This document shows positions 53,660 through 62,861 of a DNA stretch of 64,000 bases, in pieces. The DNA is taken from positions 62,001 through 126,000 of the forward strand of contig NZ_FOJY01000009.1 of the NCBI RefSeq assembly GCF_900112085.1, given 5' to 3'. Under the pieces are notes generated by a model. It saw only the letters and a list, made by a program, of their open reading frames with translations. It had not been told where the DNA came from and did no database searches. The DNA is from Acetitomaculum ruminis DSM 5522 (GTDB lineage Bacteria; Bacillota; Clostridia; Lachnospirales; Lachnospiraceae). Positions within the stretch are counted from its first letter, which is position 1. Every line of letters begins with the position of its first letter. Position numbers and translations under genes: made by a program.

Positions 53660-55249
53660 TTATCTTGGATTTGGATTAGCAGGTTCGATATTAATGGATT
53701 TTCCTTTGATTTTACAACGGCTCATTGCCGCTAATACTTCTTTTGCATATTCCCTTGGAACCTCAACAAAAGTATATTTATCATACATATCTATGGTTCC
53801 CACTAATTTTCCCGGCATACCGGATTCTCCGGCGATAGCTCCTAATATATCCTTAGGACGGGCGTTTTTCTTTCCAATGTTAATAAACAGTCTGACCATA
53901 CCTGCTTCTGCACCGGTATCGCCAAAATCAGTATATTCATCACTTTCGTTATTGTTTAAAGAGCCCATGGCAAGTTTTAAGAAGGCAGCCGCAATATCCA
54001 TTGCTGTAAAATCTTCTTCATTAATTCTGTTACTGATAAGTTCAATGGTAGAAGTAAGATCTTCTTCCTCAATGATACGACTTACCTGGTCTAAAATCTT
54101 CTCAACTTTTATTTCAGTAACATCATCCATGGAAGGAATAGGCTGAGCAAGAATTTTAGTTTTGCAATAACGCTGAATATCTTTAAGTTTATAAATTTCT
54201 TTTCCACTTACAAAAGAAAAAGATTTACCGGTGCGTCCGGCTCTTCCGGTACGACCGATTCTATGTACATAATATTCATCATCCTGTGGTAAATCATAGT
54301 TAAATACAGCCTCAACATCATCTACATCAATTCCCCTGGCAGCCACATCTGTAGCTACAAGAATATCAGTATTTCCCTTTCTGAAACTGTTCATAACACG
54401 GTCTCGCTGAGATTGCTTAAGATCACCGTGGATACCTTCCGCAAAATATCCCCTGTTTTTAAGAGCGGTTACAAGCTCGTCAACCTGTCGTTTTGTATTA
54501 CAAAATACAAGGGAAAGTTTTGGTGAATATATATCAAGAAGTCTTGAAAGAACTTCTTCCTTATTTTTCCTTTTAACTTCGTAATAATATTGATCTATAT
54601 TTGGAACAGTAAGCTCTTTTTTAACCACCTTAACAAGCTTTGCATTTTTTTGATATTTTTTTGCAATGGCCATAATCTCTTTTGGCATGGTGGCAGAGAA
54701 TAAAAGAGTCTGACGGCTTTCAGGAGTTTCTTCAAGGATAGTTTCAATATCCTCTCTAAATCCCATATCAAGCATTTCATCTGCCTCATCTAAAACTACA
54801 GTATGAACATGCTCGGTTTTTATTGTATGTCTTCTCATGTGGTCCATTACACGACCCGGAGTACCGATAACTATTTGGATTCCACCTTTTAGGGAGCGAA
54901 TCTGTTTAACGATATCCTGACCTCCATATACAGGAAGAAGTTTAATACCGTGGGTATAACGACATAATTTACGGATTTCATCGGCTACCTGGATAGCAAG
55001 TTCTCTTGTGGGACAAAGAACGATAGCCTGGATGTGTTTATTAGAAGGGTCTATTTTTTGTAAAACAGGTATACCGAAAGCGGCAGTTTTTCCTGTTCCG
55101 GTTTGTGCCTGACCTATAATATCTATACCTGTCAAAGCAGCAGGAATAGCCTGAGCCTGGATAGGAGAAGCTTCTTCAAAGCCCATTTCTGTAACAGCAC
55201 GAACGATTTCACTTCTTAATCCAAGTTCGTCAAATTTTATAGATTCCAT
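53660..55249 (-). CDS. DEAD-box ATP-dependent RNA helicase with DbpA-type RNA-binding tail
   Basis: 529 residues. Helicase motifs in order: Q-motif ASPIQAQAIP, AQTGTGKTAAFG, PTRELAIQV, TPGRVMDHM, VLDEADEMLD, LFSATMP, ATDVAARGIDVD and HRIGRTGRAGRTG. The C-terminal part (about 435-525, MVRLFINIGKKNARPKDILGAI) is the DbpA RNA-binding domain, which suggests work on rRNA or ribosome assembly. The ATG at 55249 has AGAAAGGA before it; an upstream in-frame start at 55312 is not supported. A two-hairpin leader precedes it. Confidence 0.95.
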   Translation of the reverse strand: MESIKFDELGLRSEIVRAVTEMGFEEASPIQAQAIPAALTGIDIIGQAQTGTGKTAAFGIPVLQKIDPSNKHIQAIVLCPTRELAIQVADEIRKLCRYTHGIKLLPVYGGQDIVKQIRSLKGGIQIVIGTPGRVMDHMRRHTIKTEHVHTVVLDEADEMLDMGFREDIETILEETPESRQTLLFSATMPKEIMAIAKKYQKNAKLVKVVKKELTVPNIDQYYYEVKRKNKEEVLSRLLDIYSPKLSLVFCNTKRQVDELVTALKNRGYFAEGIHGDLKQSQRDRVMNSFRKGNTDILVATDVAARGIDVDDVEAVFNYDLPQDDEYYVHRIGRTGRAGRTGKSFSFVSGKEIYKLKDIQRYCKTKILAQPIPSMDDVTEIKVEKILDQVSRIIEEEDLTSTIELISNRINEEDFTAMDIAAAFLKLAMGSLNNNESDEYTDFGDTGAEAGMVRLFINIGKKNARPKDILGAIAGESGMPGKLVGTIDMYDKYTFVEVPREYAKEVLAAMSRCKIKGKSINIEPANPNPR

Positions 55250-55286
55250 ATTGTATCCTTTCTGAATTTTTATCATATGAATCGGG

Positions 55287-55315
55287 CTGTTGCCAAATGA
55301 AAAAAACGGCAACAG
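55287..55315 (-). promoter_or_regulatory. Leader hairpin upstream of the helicase gene
   Basis: On the minus strand CTGTTGCC (55315-55308) pairs with GGCAACAG (55294-55287) around a T-rich loop. It lies about 37 bases before the helicase ATG, in the stretch between tRNA-Ser and the helicase. It could be an attenuator or translational control stem. Confidence 0.5.
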
Positions 55316-55316
55316 A

Positions 55317-55344
55317 CATAAAAAAAACGCAACTACTTGCGTTT
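55317..55344 (-). terminator. Terminator of tRNA-Ser
   Basis: On the minus strand AAACGCAA (55344-55337) pairs with TTGCGTTT (55332-55325), followed by a T run. Confidence 0.85.
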
Positions 55345-55412
55345 ACAGGGACAAATTAGCTATAACTATACCAAGATAAAGGGTTTTTGTCAAGAATAAT
55401 GGCTTTAAGAAA

Positions 55413-55499
55413 CGGAGATGGTGGGATTCGAACCCACGTGCCTCAAAGAGGCAAACGCATTTCGAGTGCGCCCCGTTATGACCACTTCGATACATCTCC
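55413..55499 (-). tRNA. tRNA-Ser (anticodon CGA)
   Basis: 87 nt without CCA, class II with a long variable arm. Acceptor arms GGAGATG and CATCTCC pair. The anticodon loop ACTCGAAA within GCGC/TGCG stems gives CGA, reading UCG. A T-arm with GTGGGTTCGAATCCCAC. A TATAAT box (55547-55542) with TTGCGT 16 bases upstream lies before it on the minus strand. Confidence 0.96.
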
Positions 55500-55606
55500 G
55501 TATTAACAATTTATGTTTAAATTGCGAAAAACCACTACTGTATTATAACATTACAATAAAAAAACGCAAGTAAAAGATTTGATTTTAAGCAATATTACCA
55601 CTGATA

Positions 55607-55636
55607 TTGCCTATATTGGCTCTTTCGTGTTATAAT
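55607..55636 (+). promoter_or_regulatory. Promoter of dnaX
   Basis: -35 TTGCCT (55607-55612), 18-base spacer, perfect -10 TATAAT (55631-55636). Confidence 0.6.
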
Positions 55637-55689
55637 AAATTCTGTATGCACAAAAAATGAATCTTTTGGATTGAAAGGATACCTTGAAA

Positions 55690-57312
55690 ATGTCATATGT
55701 TGCTTTATACAGAAAATTCCGTCCTAAGGTATTTGAGGATGTCAAAGGTCAGGAACATATAGTAAGAACTCTTAAAAATCAACTAAAGACAGACAGGATT
55801 GGCCATGCATATCTTTTTTGCGGCACCAGGGGAACCGGAAAGACAACTATAGCAAAGATTTTTGCCAGACTTGTCAATTGCGAAAATCCGGTGGATGCAA
55901 GTCCCTGTAATCAGTGTCCTTCCTGTAAAGCGGCACTTTCAGGTTCATCCATGAATATTATAGAAATAGATGCTGCTTCCAACAACGGAGTTGAAAATAT
56001 CCGAAGCATCAAAGAAGAGATTGCTTATGCACCAACCCAGGGAAAATACAGAGTTTACATAATTGACGAGGTGCATATGCTATCCACAGGGGCTTTTAAT
56101 GCTCTTTTAAAAACTTTGGAGGAGCCGCCATCCTATGTAATATTTATTCTGGCAACTACAGAATCCCAAAAGATTCCGGCTACCATTCTTTCAAGATGTC
56201 AAAGATACGATTTTAAAAGAATTGACATAGCTACCATAGCCGCAAGACTACTTGAACTTTGCAACAGTGAAGGGGTAGAGATAGAAGAAAGGGCAGTAAA
56301 TTACATTGCAAGAAAAGCAGATGGTTCAATGCGTGATGCCATAAGCCTTTTGGATCAGTGTACTTCCTTTTACATGGGGCAGCTTATTACATATGATGAT
56401 GCCTTAGAGGTTTTAGGCGCGGTAGATACGGAAGTTTATTCAAGACTGTTAAATGCCATTTTAAAAGAAGAAGTATCCATTTCCATGGAGATAGTAAATG
56501 AAATTGTTTTAAAGGGCAAAGAGATATTACAGTTTGTCAATGAATTCACCTGGTATCTGAGAAACCTGATGTTAATAAAGACTGCACCCGGAATTGAAGA
56601 TGTTATAGATGTGTCAACAGAAAATCTTCAGTCCCTTAAGCAGGAATCCGAATTTATTAAATATGATAAATTAATGGAATTAATTACAGAATTTTCCCGT
56701 GTAGCTTCAAATTTAAAGAATACAACTCAAAAAAGGATAATTCTTGAGATGACTATCATAAAGGTAAGCGTTCCTTTTATGAGAACAGATAGTCTTGCTG
56801 CCTTAAATGACCGAATTCAAAAGCTTGAGGAGGATATTAAAAACGGTAAAATATCCATTGGCGCACAAGCCCCTCCCATTCAGCCTGTTGAAAAAAAACT
56901 GGAAGAAAGTATTCATAAGCAGGAAGATTCATTAGAAGAGACTTTAGATGAAAGCAAAGCAGACCATGATTTTGTTAAAACAAAAGTCTCTCTTGATTCA
57001 GTGATAAATAATATTTATCAAAACTGGGAACAGATAACCAGAAAAATAAACAGTCCTACCGTCAGAGGTCATCTTAGAAATGCAAATTTAGGTACTGATG
57101 ATATGGAAAGATTGGTTTTATATTATAATGATGATTATAATTATGGTTTTATCAATCGTTCAGAACCAAAGGAAATGCTAAAAAATGCCCTAAAAGACTT
57201 TTGCGGGCAGGATATAGAAATTGTTGTAAAAAAAGCAAATGTTCAACAAAGCGACCTTTTGGAGGAACGAATTGAACAATTAATAAATGAAACAATCCAA
57301 TATGATGATTAA
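55690..57312 (+). CDS. dnaX: DNA polymerase III subunit gamma/tau
   Basis: 540 residues. Clamp-loader ATPase: GTRGTGKTT (Walker A), zinc-module cysteines CENPVDASPCNQCPSC, IDEVHMLS (Walker B), SRCQRYDFK (sensor/Arg finger area). It loads the beta clamp at replication forks. The start may be TTG at 55684 (4 bases from AAAGGA) or ATG at 55690 (10 bases); the latter gives the usual MSYVALYRKFRP. The C-terminus is short for a tau form. It starts a dnaX-ybaB-recR group. Confidence 0.95.
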   Translation: MSYVALYRKFRPKVFEDVKGQEHIVRTLKNQLKTDRIGHAYLFCGTRGTGKTTIAKIFARLVNCENPVDASPCNQCPSCKAALSGSSMNIIEIDAASNNGVENIRSIKEEIAYAPTQGKYRVYIIDEVHMLSTGAFNALLKTLEEPPSYVIFILATTESQKIPATILSRCQRYDFKRIDIATIAARLLELCNSEGVEIEERAVNYIARKADGSMRDAISLLDQCTSFYMGQLITYDDALEVLGAVDTEVYSRLLNAILKEEVSISMEIVNEIVLKGKEILQFVNEFTWYLRNLMLIKTAPGIEDVIDVSTENLQSLKQESEFIKYDKLMELITEFSRVASNLKNTTQKRIILEMTIIKVSVPFMRTDSLAALNDRIQKLEEDIKNGKISIGAQAPPIQPVEKKLEESIHKQEDSLEETLDESKADHDFVKTKVSLDSVINNIYQNWEQITRKINSPTVRGHLRNANLGTDDMERLVLYYNDDYNYGFINRSEPKEMLKNALKDFCGQDIEIVVKKANVQQSDLLEERIEQLINETIQYDD

Positions 57313-57340
57313 AACATCTTTTTGAAAGGAGATATAAAAA

Positions 57341-57685
57341 ATGGCAAAAAGAGGTGGATTTCCAGGTGGAATGCCAGGAAACATGAATAATTTAATGAAA
57401 CAGGCTCAAAAGATGCAAAAGCAGATGGAAGAAGCTGCTAAAGAGCTTGAAAGTAAAGAAGTTTCAGCAACAGCAGGCGGTGGTGCTGTAGAGGTGACAG
57501 TTTCCGGTAAAAAAGAAGTTACAAAAATTAAAATAGATCCGGATGCCGTAGATCCTGATGATGTTGAAATGTTAGAAGATATGATTATGGCTGCTACAAA
57601 CGAAGCCCTTAGAAAGATTGATGAGCTTTCAAATAAATCCATGTCAGGACTTACAGCAGGCTTAGGTGGCGGCTTTAAGTTTTAA
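57341..57685 (+). CDS. ybaB: YbaB/EbfC nucleoid-associated protein
   Basis: 114 residues. It matches the family through [16 protein letters not shown] and [28 protein letters not shown]. Met/Gly-rich N-terminus. It binds DNA as a dimer and is almost always between dnaX and recR, as here. A GAAAGGAGA site precedes the ATG. Confidence 0.97.
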   Translation: MAKRGGFPGGMPGNMNNLMKQAQKMQKQMEEAAKELESKEVSATAGGGAVEVTVSGKKEVTKIKIDPDAVDPDDVEMLEDMIMAATNEALRKIDELSNKSMSGLTAGLGGGFKF

Positions 57686-57696
57686 TGGTAATATAA

Positions 57697-58296
57697 ATGG
57701 AATATTATAGTAAACATATCGCAAAATTGATAGATCAATTATCCTTACTTCCCGGCATTGGCACAAAAACAGCTGCAAGGCTGGCATTTCACATATTAGA
57801 CATGCCAAAAGAACAGGTGAAGACACTTTCTGCCTCTATTATAGATGCAAAAGAAAATGTCAGATATTGCAAAGAATGCGGGACATTAACAGACAGTGAG
57901 CTTTGTCCCATATGTTCAAATTCAGATAGAGACCACCAAACCATAATGGTGGTTGAAAATACCCGTGATCTGGCAGCCTATGAAAAGACAGGAAGATTTG
58001 AAGGAGTTTATCATGTTTTACACGGTGCCATTTCCCCTATGTTAGGGATTGGACCTGAGGATATCCGCTTAAAAGAATTAATTGCAAGGATATCAAAAGA
58101 CAATATAAAAGAAGTAATAATCGCAACAAACTCAAGTCTTGAAGGAGAAACCACGGCGATGTACATAAGCAAGCTGTTAAAACCGGCAGGTGTGACGGTA
58201 AGCAGGATTGCCAGCGGAGTGCCTGTAGGCGGAGATTTGGAATACATTGATGAAGTAACGCTTTTAAGAGCGTTAGAAGGACGTACCATACTTTAA
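57697..58296 (+). CDS. recR: Recombination mediator RecR
   Basis: 199 residues. HhH-type region [17 protein letters not shown], zinc finger [16 protein letters not shown], Toprim segment ([13 protein letters not shown]) and [19 protein letters not shown]. It loads RecA with RecF/RecO at gapped DNA. It follows ybaB by 11 bases and shares its transcript. Confidence 0.97.
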   Translation: MEYYSKHIAKLIDQLSLLPGIGTKTAARLAFHILDMPKEQVKTLSASIIDAKENVRYCKECGTLTDSELCPICSNSDRDHQTIMVVENTRDLAAYEKTGRFEGVYHVLHGAISPMLGIGPEDIRLKELIARISKDNIKEVIIATNSSLEGETTAMYISKLLKPAGVTVSRIASGVPVGGDLEYIDEVTLLRALEGRTIL

Positions 58297-58312
58297 GGAG
58301 GAAAGGTAACAT

Positions 58313-59149
58313 ATGCATATTAAAGAACTTAAAAAAGTGGCTCTTGAGGTCAGAAAAGGAATAATTGAATCTGTCCACGCTGCTAAATGCGGACACCCGG
58401 GCGGATCTCTTTCAGCAGCAGATATTTTTACATATTTATATTTTGAAGAAATGAATATTGATCCTAAAAATCCTAAAAAAGCAGACAGAGACAGGTTTGT
58501 TCTTTCAAAAGGACATACTGCTCCGGGATTATATGCCACATTGGCACAAAGAGGATTTTTCCCTGTAGAGGATTTAAAGACTCTTAGAAAAGTAGGTTCA
58601 TATCTTCAGGGACATCCGGATATGAAACACATCCCTGGAATTGACATGTCCAGCGGTTCATTGGGACAGGGAGTTTCCGCAGCAGTGGGAATGGCTCTTT
58701 CAGCTAAAATGAGCAATGAAAATTACAGAGTATATTCACTTTTGGGAGACGGAGAAATTCAGGAAGGTCAGGTTTGGGAAGCAGCCATGTTTGCAGGCTC
58801 CAGAAAACTTGATAACCTTGTTCTTATAGTTGATAACAACGGCCTTCAGATAGATGGAAATATTGCAGATGTATGTTCACCATATCCTATTGATGAGAAA
58901 TTCAAGGCCTTTGGATTTAATGTAATAAATGTATCTGCTCATGATTTTGCAGAACTTAGAGGTGCTTTTGCTCAGGCTAGAAGAACAAAAAATAAGCCAA
59001 GTGTTATTATTGCAGAAAGTATAAAAGGAAAAGGCGTATCCTTTATGGAAAATAATGCAGGATGGCATGGAAAAGCTCCTAATGATGAAGAATTTAAGAT
59101 AGCTATGGAAGATTTAAAAAAGGCAGGTGAAGCATTATGTCAGAAATAA
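58313..59149 (+). CDS. Transketolase, N-terminal subunit
   Basis: 278 residues. The thiamine diphosphate-binding half: KCGHPGGSLSAADIFTYL, SKGHTAPGLYA, HPDMKHIPGIDMSSGSLGQG and the TPP motif LGDGEIQEGQVWEA...IVDNNGLQIDG. Its end overlaps the second subunit by 13 bases. Together they form one transketolase of the pentose phosphate pathway, a split form common in Clostridia and archaea. Confidence 0.95.
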   Translation: MHIKELKKVALEVRKGIIESVHAAKCGHPGGSLSAADIFTYLYFEEMNIDPKNPKKADRDRFVLSKGHTAPGLYATLAQRGFFPVEDLKTLRKVGSYLQGHPDMKHIPGIDMSSGSLGQGVSAAVGMALSAKMSNENYRVYSLLGDGEIQEGQVWEAAMFAGSRKLDNLVLIVDNNGLQIDGNIADVCSPYPIDEKFKAFGFNVINVSAHDFAELRGAFAQARRTKNKPSVIIAESIKGKGVSFMENNAGWHGKAPNDEEFKIAMEDLKKAGEALCQK

Positions 59150-60081
59150 AGAAAATTGCAACAAGAGAAAGCTATGGAAATGCTTTAGTTGAACTTGGAA
59201 AAGAACATGATAATTTAGTAGTGCTTGATGCAGACCTTGCTGGTGCTACAAAAACAAGTATATTTAAAAATGAATTTCCGGACAGACATATAGATTGTGG
59301 TATTGCCGAGGCAAATATGATGGGAATAGCAGCTGGTCTTGCTGCTACGGGAAAAGTTCCTTTTGCCAGCTCCTTTGCCATGTTCGCAGCGGGAAGAGCC
59401 TATGAGCAGGTTAGAAACTCCATTGGATATCCTCATTTAAATGTGAAGATTGGAGCTACCCATGCAGGTATTTCTGTTGGTGAAGATGGAGCTACCCATC
59501 AATGTAATGAAGACATTGCCCTTATGCGTACCATTCCGGGAATGGTAGTAATAAATCCTGCCGATGACATAGAGGCAAGAGCAGCAGTAAAGGCAGCTTT
59601 TGAATATGACGGTCCTGTATATTTGCGTTTTGGTCGTCTTGCTATTCCTGTTATTAATGATAATCCTGATTACAAATTTGAAATCGGAAAAGGAGTTTCA
59701 TTAAAAGAAGGAACAGATGTTACTATCGTAGCTACAGGTTTATGTGTAAATGAAAGCCTTGAAGCTGCCAAAATCCTTGAAACTCAGGGAATAAATGCAG
59801 CTGTAATAAATATACACACTATTAAACCAATAGATAAAGACATTATTGTAGATGCAGTTAAAAAGACAGGAAAAATAGTTACTGTTGAAGAACATTCAGT
59901 AGTAGGCGGTCTTGGAAGTGCAGTATGTGATGTACTTTGCGAGAACATGCCGGCACCGGTACTTAAAATAGGTGTAAATGATGTTTTTGGAGAATCAGGC
60001 CCGGCTTTAGAACTTATCAAAAAATACGGATTAGATTCAGAAAGCATTGCTAAAAAAGTAAAAGAATGGTTAAATAAATAA
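59137..60081 (+). CDS. Transketolase, C-terminal subunit
   Basis: 314 residues. The pyrimidine-binding half: LDADLAGATKTSIF, HIDCGIAEANMMGIAAGLAATG, and GATHAGISVGEDGATHQ. The transketolase C-terminal domain follows from about 190 (VTIVATGLCVNESLEAAKIL, VTVEEHSVVGGLG). A 13-base overlap with the N-terminal subunit gives balanced synthesis. Confidence 0.95.
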   Translation: MSEIKKIATRESYGNALVELGKEHDNLVVLDADLAGATKTSIFKNEFPDRHIDCGIAEANMMGIAAGLAATGKVPFASSFAMFAAGRAYEQVRNSIGYPHLNVKIGATHAGISVGEDGATHQCNEDIALMRTIPGMVVINPADDIEARAAVKAAFEYDGPVYLRFGRLAIPVINDNPDYKFEIGKGVSLKEGTDVTIVATGLCVNESLEAAKILETQGINAAVINIHTIKPIDKDIIVDAVKKTGKIVTVEEHSVVGGLGSAVCDVLCENMPAPVLKIGVNDVFGESGPALELIKKYGLDSESIAKKVKEWLNK

Positions 60082-60158
60082 CATATTTAAAAATATTAAG
60101 CAGGTATTTTTATATATCTGCTTAATATCAAATATAGAGGGATATAAAGGGCTATAAA

Positions 60159-61334
60159 ATGACAGAAACAGAAGATTATGAAAACCGACTTAATCAATTA
60201 AGAATGGAAAGAAAAAGAAAAAATCTCAGGCTGGCAATAATAATACCGGCTATTCTTTTGTTATGTCTTTTTGTCGCATGTCTAATTTATCTTTCAAAAG
60301 TATCCTACAAGGGCTATAGCGTAATCAAAACCTTTGATGATGAAAGCGTATCCTCCACTGACAAATATCAGATGTTTGGAAATGACCTGATAATGTATAA
60401 CAATGACGGAATACAGGGCATTGGTTCTGACGGAAACAGTCTTTGGTCCCAGGCTTATGATATGCAATCACCCATGCTTGATATCTGTGGCGGATATTTA
60501 TGCATTGCAGATTCTCAGGGAAAAGAAATTTTTGTCATAGATTCCTCAGGAAACATTAATACCATAAAGGTTTCCATGGAAATAGAACAGCTTAAAGTAA
60601 GTTCCGTAGGAACAGTAATTGCTGTTTTAGATGATGGAAATAAAAAATATCTTACCTATTATGATAAAGAGGGAACTCTTCTTGCCCAGGGAACCGTACA
60701 AATGAAAAAAAGCGGATTTCCAATGGATATAGATTTGTCCTATGATGGAAAAATGCTGGCGGTTTCATATCTTTATATAACTACCGGACAGATGCAGACA
60801 AATGTGGCATTTTACAATTTTGATTCCGTAGGAAAAAGCGAAATTGATAACATTGTAAGCTCCTATTCCTATCGGGGGATAATGATTCCTGATATAGAAT
60901 TTATGTCCAATGGCAATGCAGTAATGTTCGGGGATGACAGGATAATAATATATAACAATTCTGAAAAACCTACGGAACTGTTGAAAATAGACCTGGATAA
61001 AGAAGTAAGCAGTATTTTTTATTCAGACAAGAATTTTGGAATCGCAACAAAGAACCATGAAAATGGTGGCACTATAGTCATTTATAATGCAGATGGTAAA
61101 GAAAAATCAAAGTTTAATACAGATTTAAACTTTGACGCCATAGAATTTGACAAAAATACAATTATTGCCAAAAATTCGACATCTGTAAGAATATACAGAA
61201 ACAACGGAAAATTAAAATTCTCATATGATTTTGAGGATAATTTATATAACATTCTCTCAGTTAAAACCTTGTTACCGGTATCAAATTATCTGCTGGTGAC
61301 CCGGGACAGTATTCAAAAGATTTCGTTAAGGTAG
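60159..61334 (+). CDS. DUF5711-like membrane-anchored beta-propeller protein
   Basis: 391 residues. A short cytoplasmic N-terminus with basic residues, one membrane helix (about 24-48), then an extracellular domain of repeated beta segments (GNDLIMYNNDGIQGIGSDGNSLWSQ, CGGYLCIADSQGKEIFVIDSSG, STSVRIYRNNGKLKFSYDFED) like a PQQ-type propeller. This fits DUF5711 of Clostridia. It lies 14 bases before cvpA and may act with it at the membrane. No enzyme residues are seen. Confidence 0.8.
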   Translation: MTETEDYENRLNQLRMERKRKNLRLAIIIPAILLLCLFVACLIYLSKVSYKGYSVIKTFDDESVSSTDKYQMFGNDLIMYNNDGIQGIGSDGNSLWSQAYDMQSPMLDICGGYLCIADSQGKEIFVIDSSGNINTIKVSMEIEQLKVSSVGTVIAVLDDGNKKYLTYYDKEGTLLAQGTVQMKKSGFPMDIDLSYDGKMLAVSYLYITTGQMQTNVAFYNFDSVGKSEIDNIVSSYSYRGIMIPDIEFMSNGNAVMFGDDRIIIYNNSEKPTELLKIDLDKEVSSIFYSDKNFGIATKNHENGGTIVIYNADGKEKSKFNTDLNFDAIEFDKNTIIAKNSTSVRIYRNNGKLKFSYDFEDNLYNILSVKTLLPVSNYLLVTRDSIQKISLR

Positions 61335-61347
61335 ACAGGAGGTTGTT

Positions 61348-62070
61348 TTGAACTTATTTTTTATGATAATAATGGGGATAATTGTGCTGTCAGGACTTAT
61401 AGGCCTTAGTCGAGGCCTGATTCTGACAGTTTTTAAATTTGCCTCATTATTTATAACAATAGCATTATCCACGGTGCTTTCACCTTATATCAGCAATCTG
61501 CTTCTTGAAAATACACCTTTATATTCTGAAGTTTATGAATTAAGTTATAAATATTTAGATAAAGAGACGGCTTTAACGCCTATAGGTGATGAAGAATCAG
61601 CAGCAAGATATATTTTGGAAAATCAGGACTGGATTCCGGATAATATAGTGGAAGGACTTCTGGATAATATAAAAAATACAAAAGATATTGATAAATACGC
61701 AAAAACACAAATAGAAAACAAAGAAGACCAAATAAAGGCATCTCTGGCAAAAAGTATTTCACAAACCATAGTAAATATAATATCATTCTTTTTGACAATG
61801 ATAATAATAGGAATTGTTTTGTCTATTATGGTAAATGCCTTGGATTTGATTGCAAAACTTCCGGTTATAAATACCTTTAACCGCTTGGGAGGAGCCCTGG
61901 TAGGTTTGATATTTGGTGTAATAATTGTATGGATAATATTTTTAGTAATATACCTAACTTACAAAACGTCATTTAGTCACATGCTGCTAAATCAAATCAG
62001 CGAAAATGAAATTTTGAAATTTTTGTATGAAAATAATATAATATTAAAATCACTGGTGGAGTTTTTGTAA
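61348..62070 (+). CDS. CvpA-family membrane protein
   Basis: 240 residues, TTG start, AGGAGG five bases before. N-terminal helices with GIIVLSGLIGLSRGLILTVF, a charged central insertion, and C-terminal helices including LPVINTFNRLGGALVGLIFGVIIVW, the usual CvpA end. Named for colicin V production; recent work in other bacteria links the family to envelope homeostasis. Paired with the DUF5711-like gene. Confidence 0.85.
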   Translation: MNLFFMIIMGIIVLSGLIGLSRGLILTVFKFASLFITIALSTVLSPYISNLLLENTPLYSEVYELSYKYLDKETALTPIGDEESAARYILENQDWIPDNIVEGLLDNIKNTKDIDKYAKTQIENKEDQIKASLAKSISQTIVNIISFFLTMIIIGIVLSIMVNALDLIAKLPVINTFNRLGGALVGLIFGVIIVWIIFLVIYLTYKTSFSHMLLNQISENEILKFLYENNIILKSLVEFL

Positions 62071-62125
62071 AACTCCTTTAGGGATAATAAGAAAAATTCC
62101 AAATTCAAAAATAGGAGGAGAAAAA

Positions 62126-62860
62126 ATGTTACGAATTGAAGGCGTTACAAAAAAATACGGTGATAAAAAAGCGATTGATAATATCAGTCTCCACATTCAC
62201 CCGGGAGAAATCTACGGTTTTATTGGACACAATGGAGCCGGAAAAACAACAACGATAAAATCCTGTTGTGGTATTTTACAGTTTGAAGAAGGAGAAATTT
62301 ACATTAATGGGATGTCAGTAAAAGAAAATCCAACACAATGTAAGTCCATTCTTGCCTATATTCCGGATAATCCGGATTTATATGAATTTATGACTGGTAC
62401 ACAATACCTTAATTTTGTTGCAGATATTTTTAAAGTAGATGTAAACGAAAGAAAAGAAAGAATTAAAGAATATGCAGATATATTTGAAATAACAGGAGAC
62501 CTTGGTTCCGCAATCAGTTCCTATTCTCATGGTATGAAACAAAAACTGGCATTGATTTCAGCTCTTATTCATCAGCCAAAACTCATAATAATGGATGAGC
62601 CGTTTGTAGGACTTGACCCAAAAGCCGCTCATCTTTTAAAAGAAATAATGAGAAAAGTCTGTGATAAAGGGGCAGCTATCTTCTTTTCCACCCATGTTCT
62701 TGAAGTGGCAGAAAAACTTTGTGACAAAGTTGCAATAATTAATCACGGAAAGCTTATCATGTCAGGAACAATGGAGGAAGTAAAAGGAAATACTTCTTTG
62801 GAAGATGTATTCTTAGAGATAGCACAAGATAAGACAACCGGACAACAGGAGGTTGTATAA
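62126..62860 (+). CDS. ABC-2-type transporter ATP-binding protein
   Basis: 244 residues. Walker A GHNGAGKTT, signature SYSHGMKQK, Walker B LIIMDEPFVGLD, H-loop STHVLEVAE. It is of the exporter class. Its permease partner starts 1 base later and is cut by the window end. Substrate unknown; such pairs often export lipids or antibiotics. Confidence 0.94.
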   Translation: MLRIEGVTKKYGDKKAIDNISLHIHPGEIYGFIGHNGAGKTTTIKSCCGILQFEEGEIYINGMSVKENPTQCKSILAYIPDNPDLYEFMTGTQYLNFVADIFKVDVNERKERIKEYADIFEITGDLGSAISSYSHGMKQKLALISALIHQPKLIIMDEPFVGLDPKAAHLLKEIMRKVCDKGAAIFFSTHVLEVAEKLCDKVAIINHGKLIMSGTMEEVKGNTSLEDVFLEIAQDKTTGQQEVV

Positions 62861-62861
62861 A

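Noticed and set aside
55500-55689. SRP RNA gene expected upstream of dnaX
   Set aside because: The region contains promoters and AT-rich sequence only; no GGAA tetraloop or SRP core is seen.
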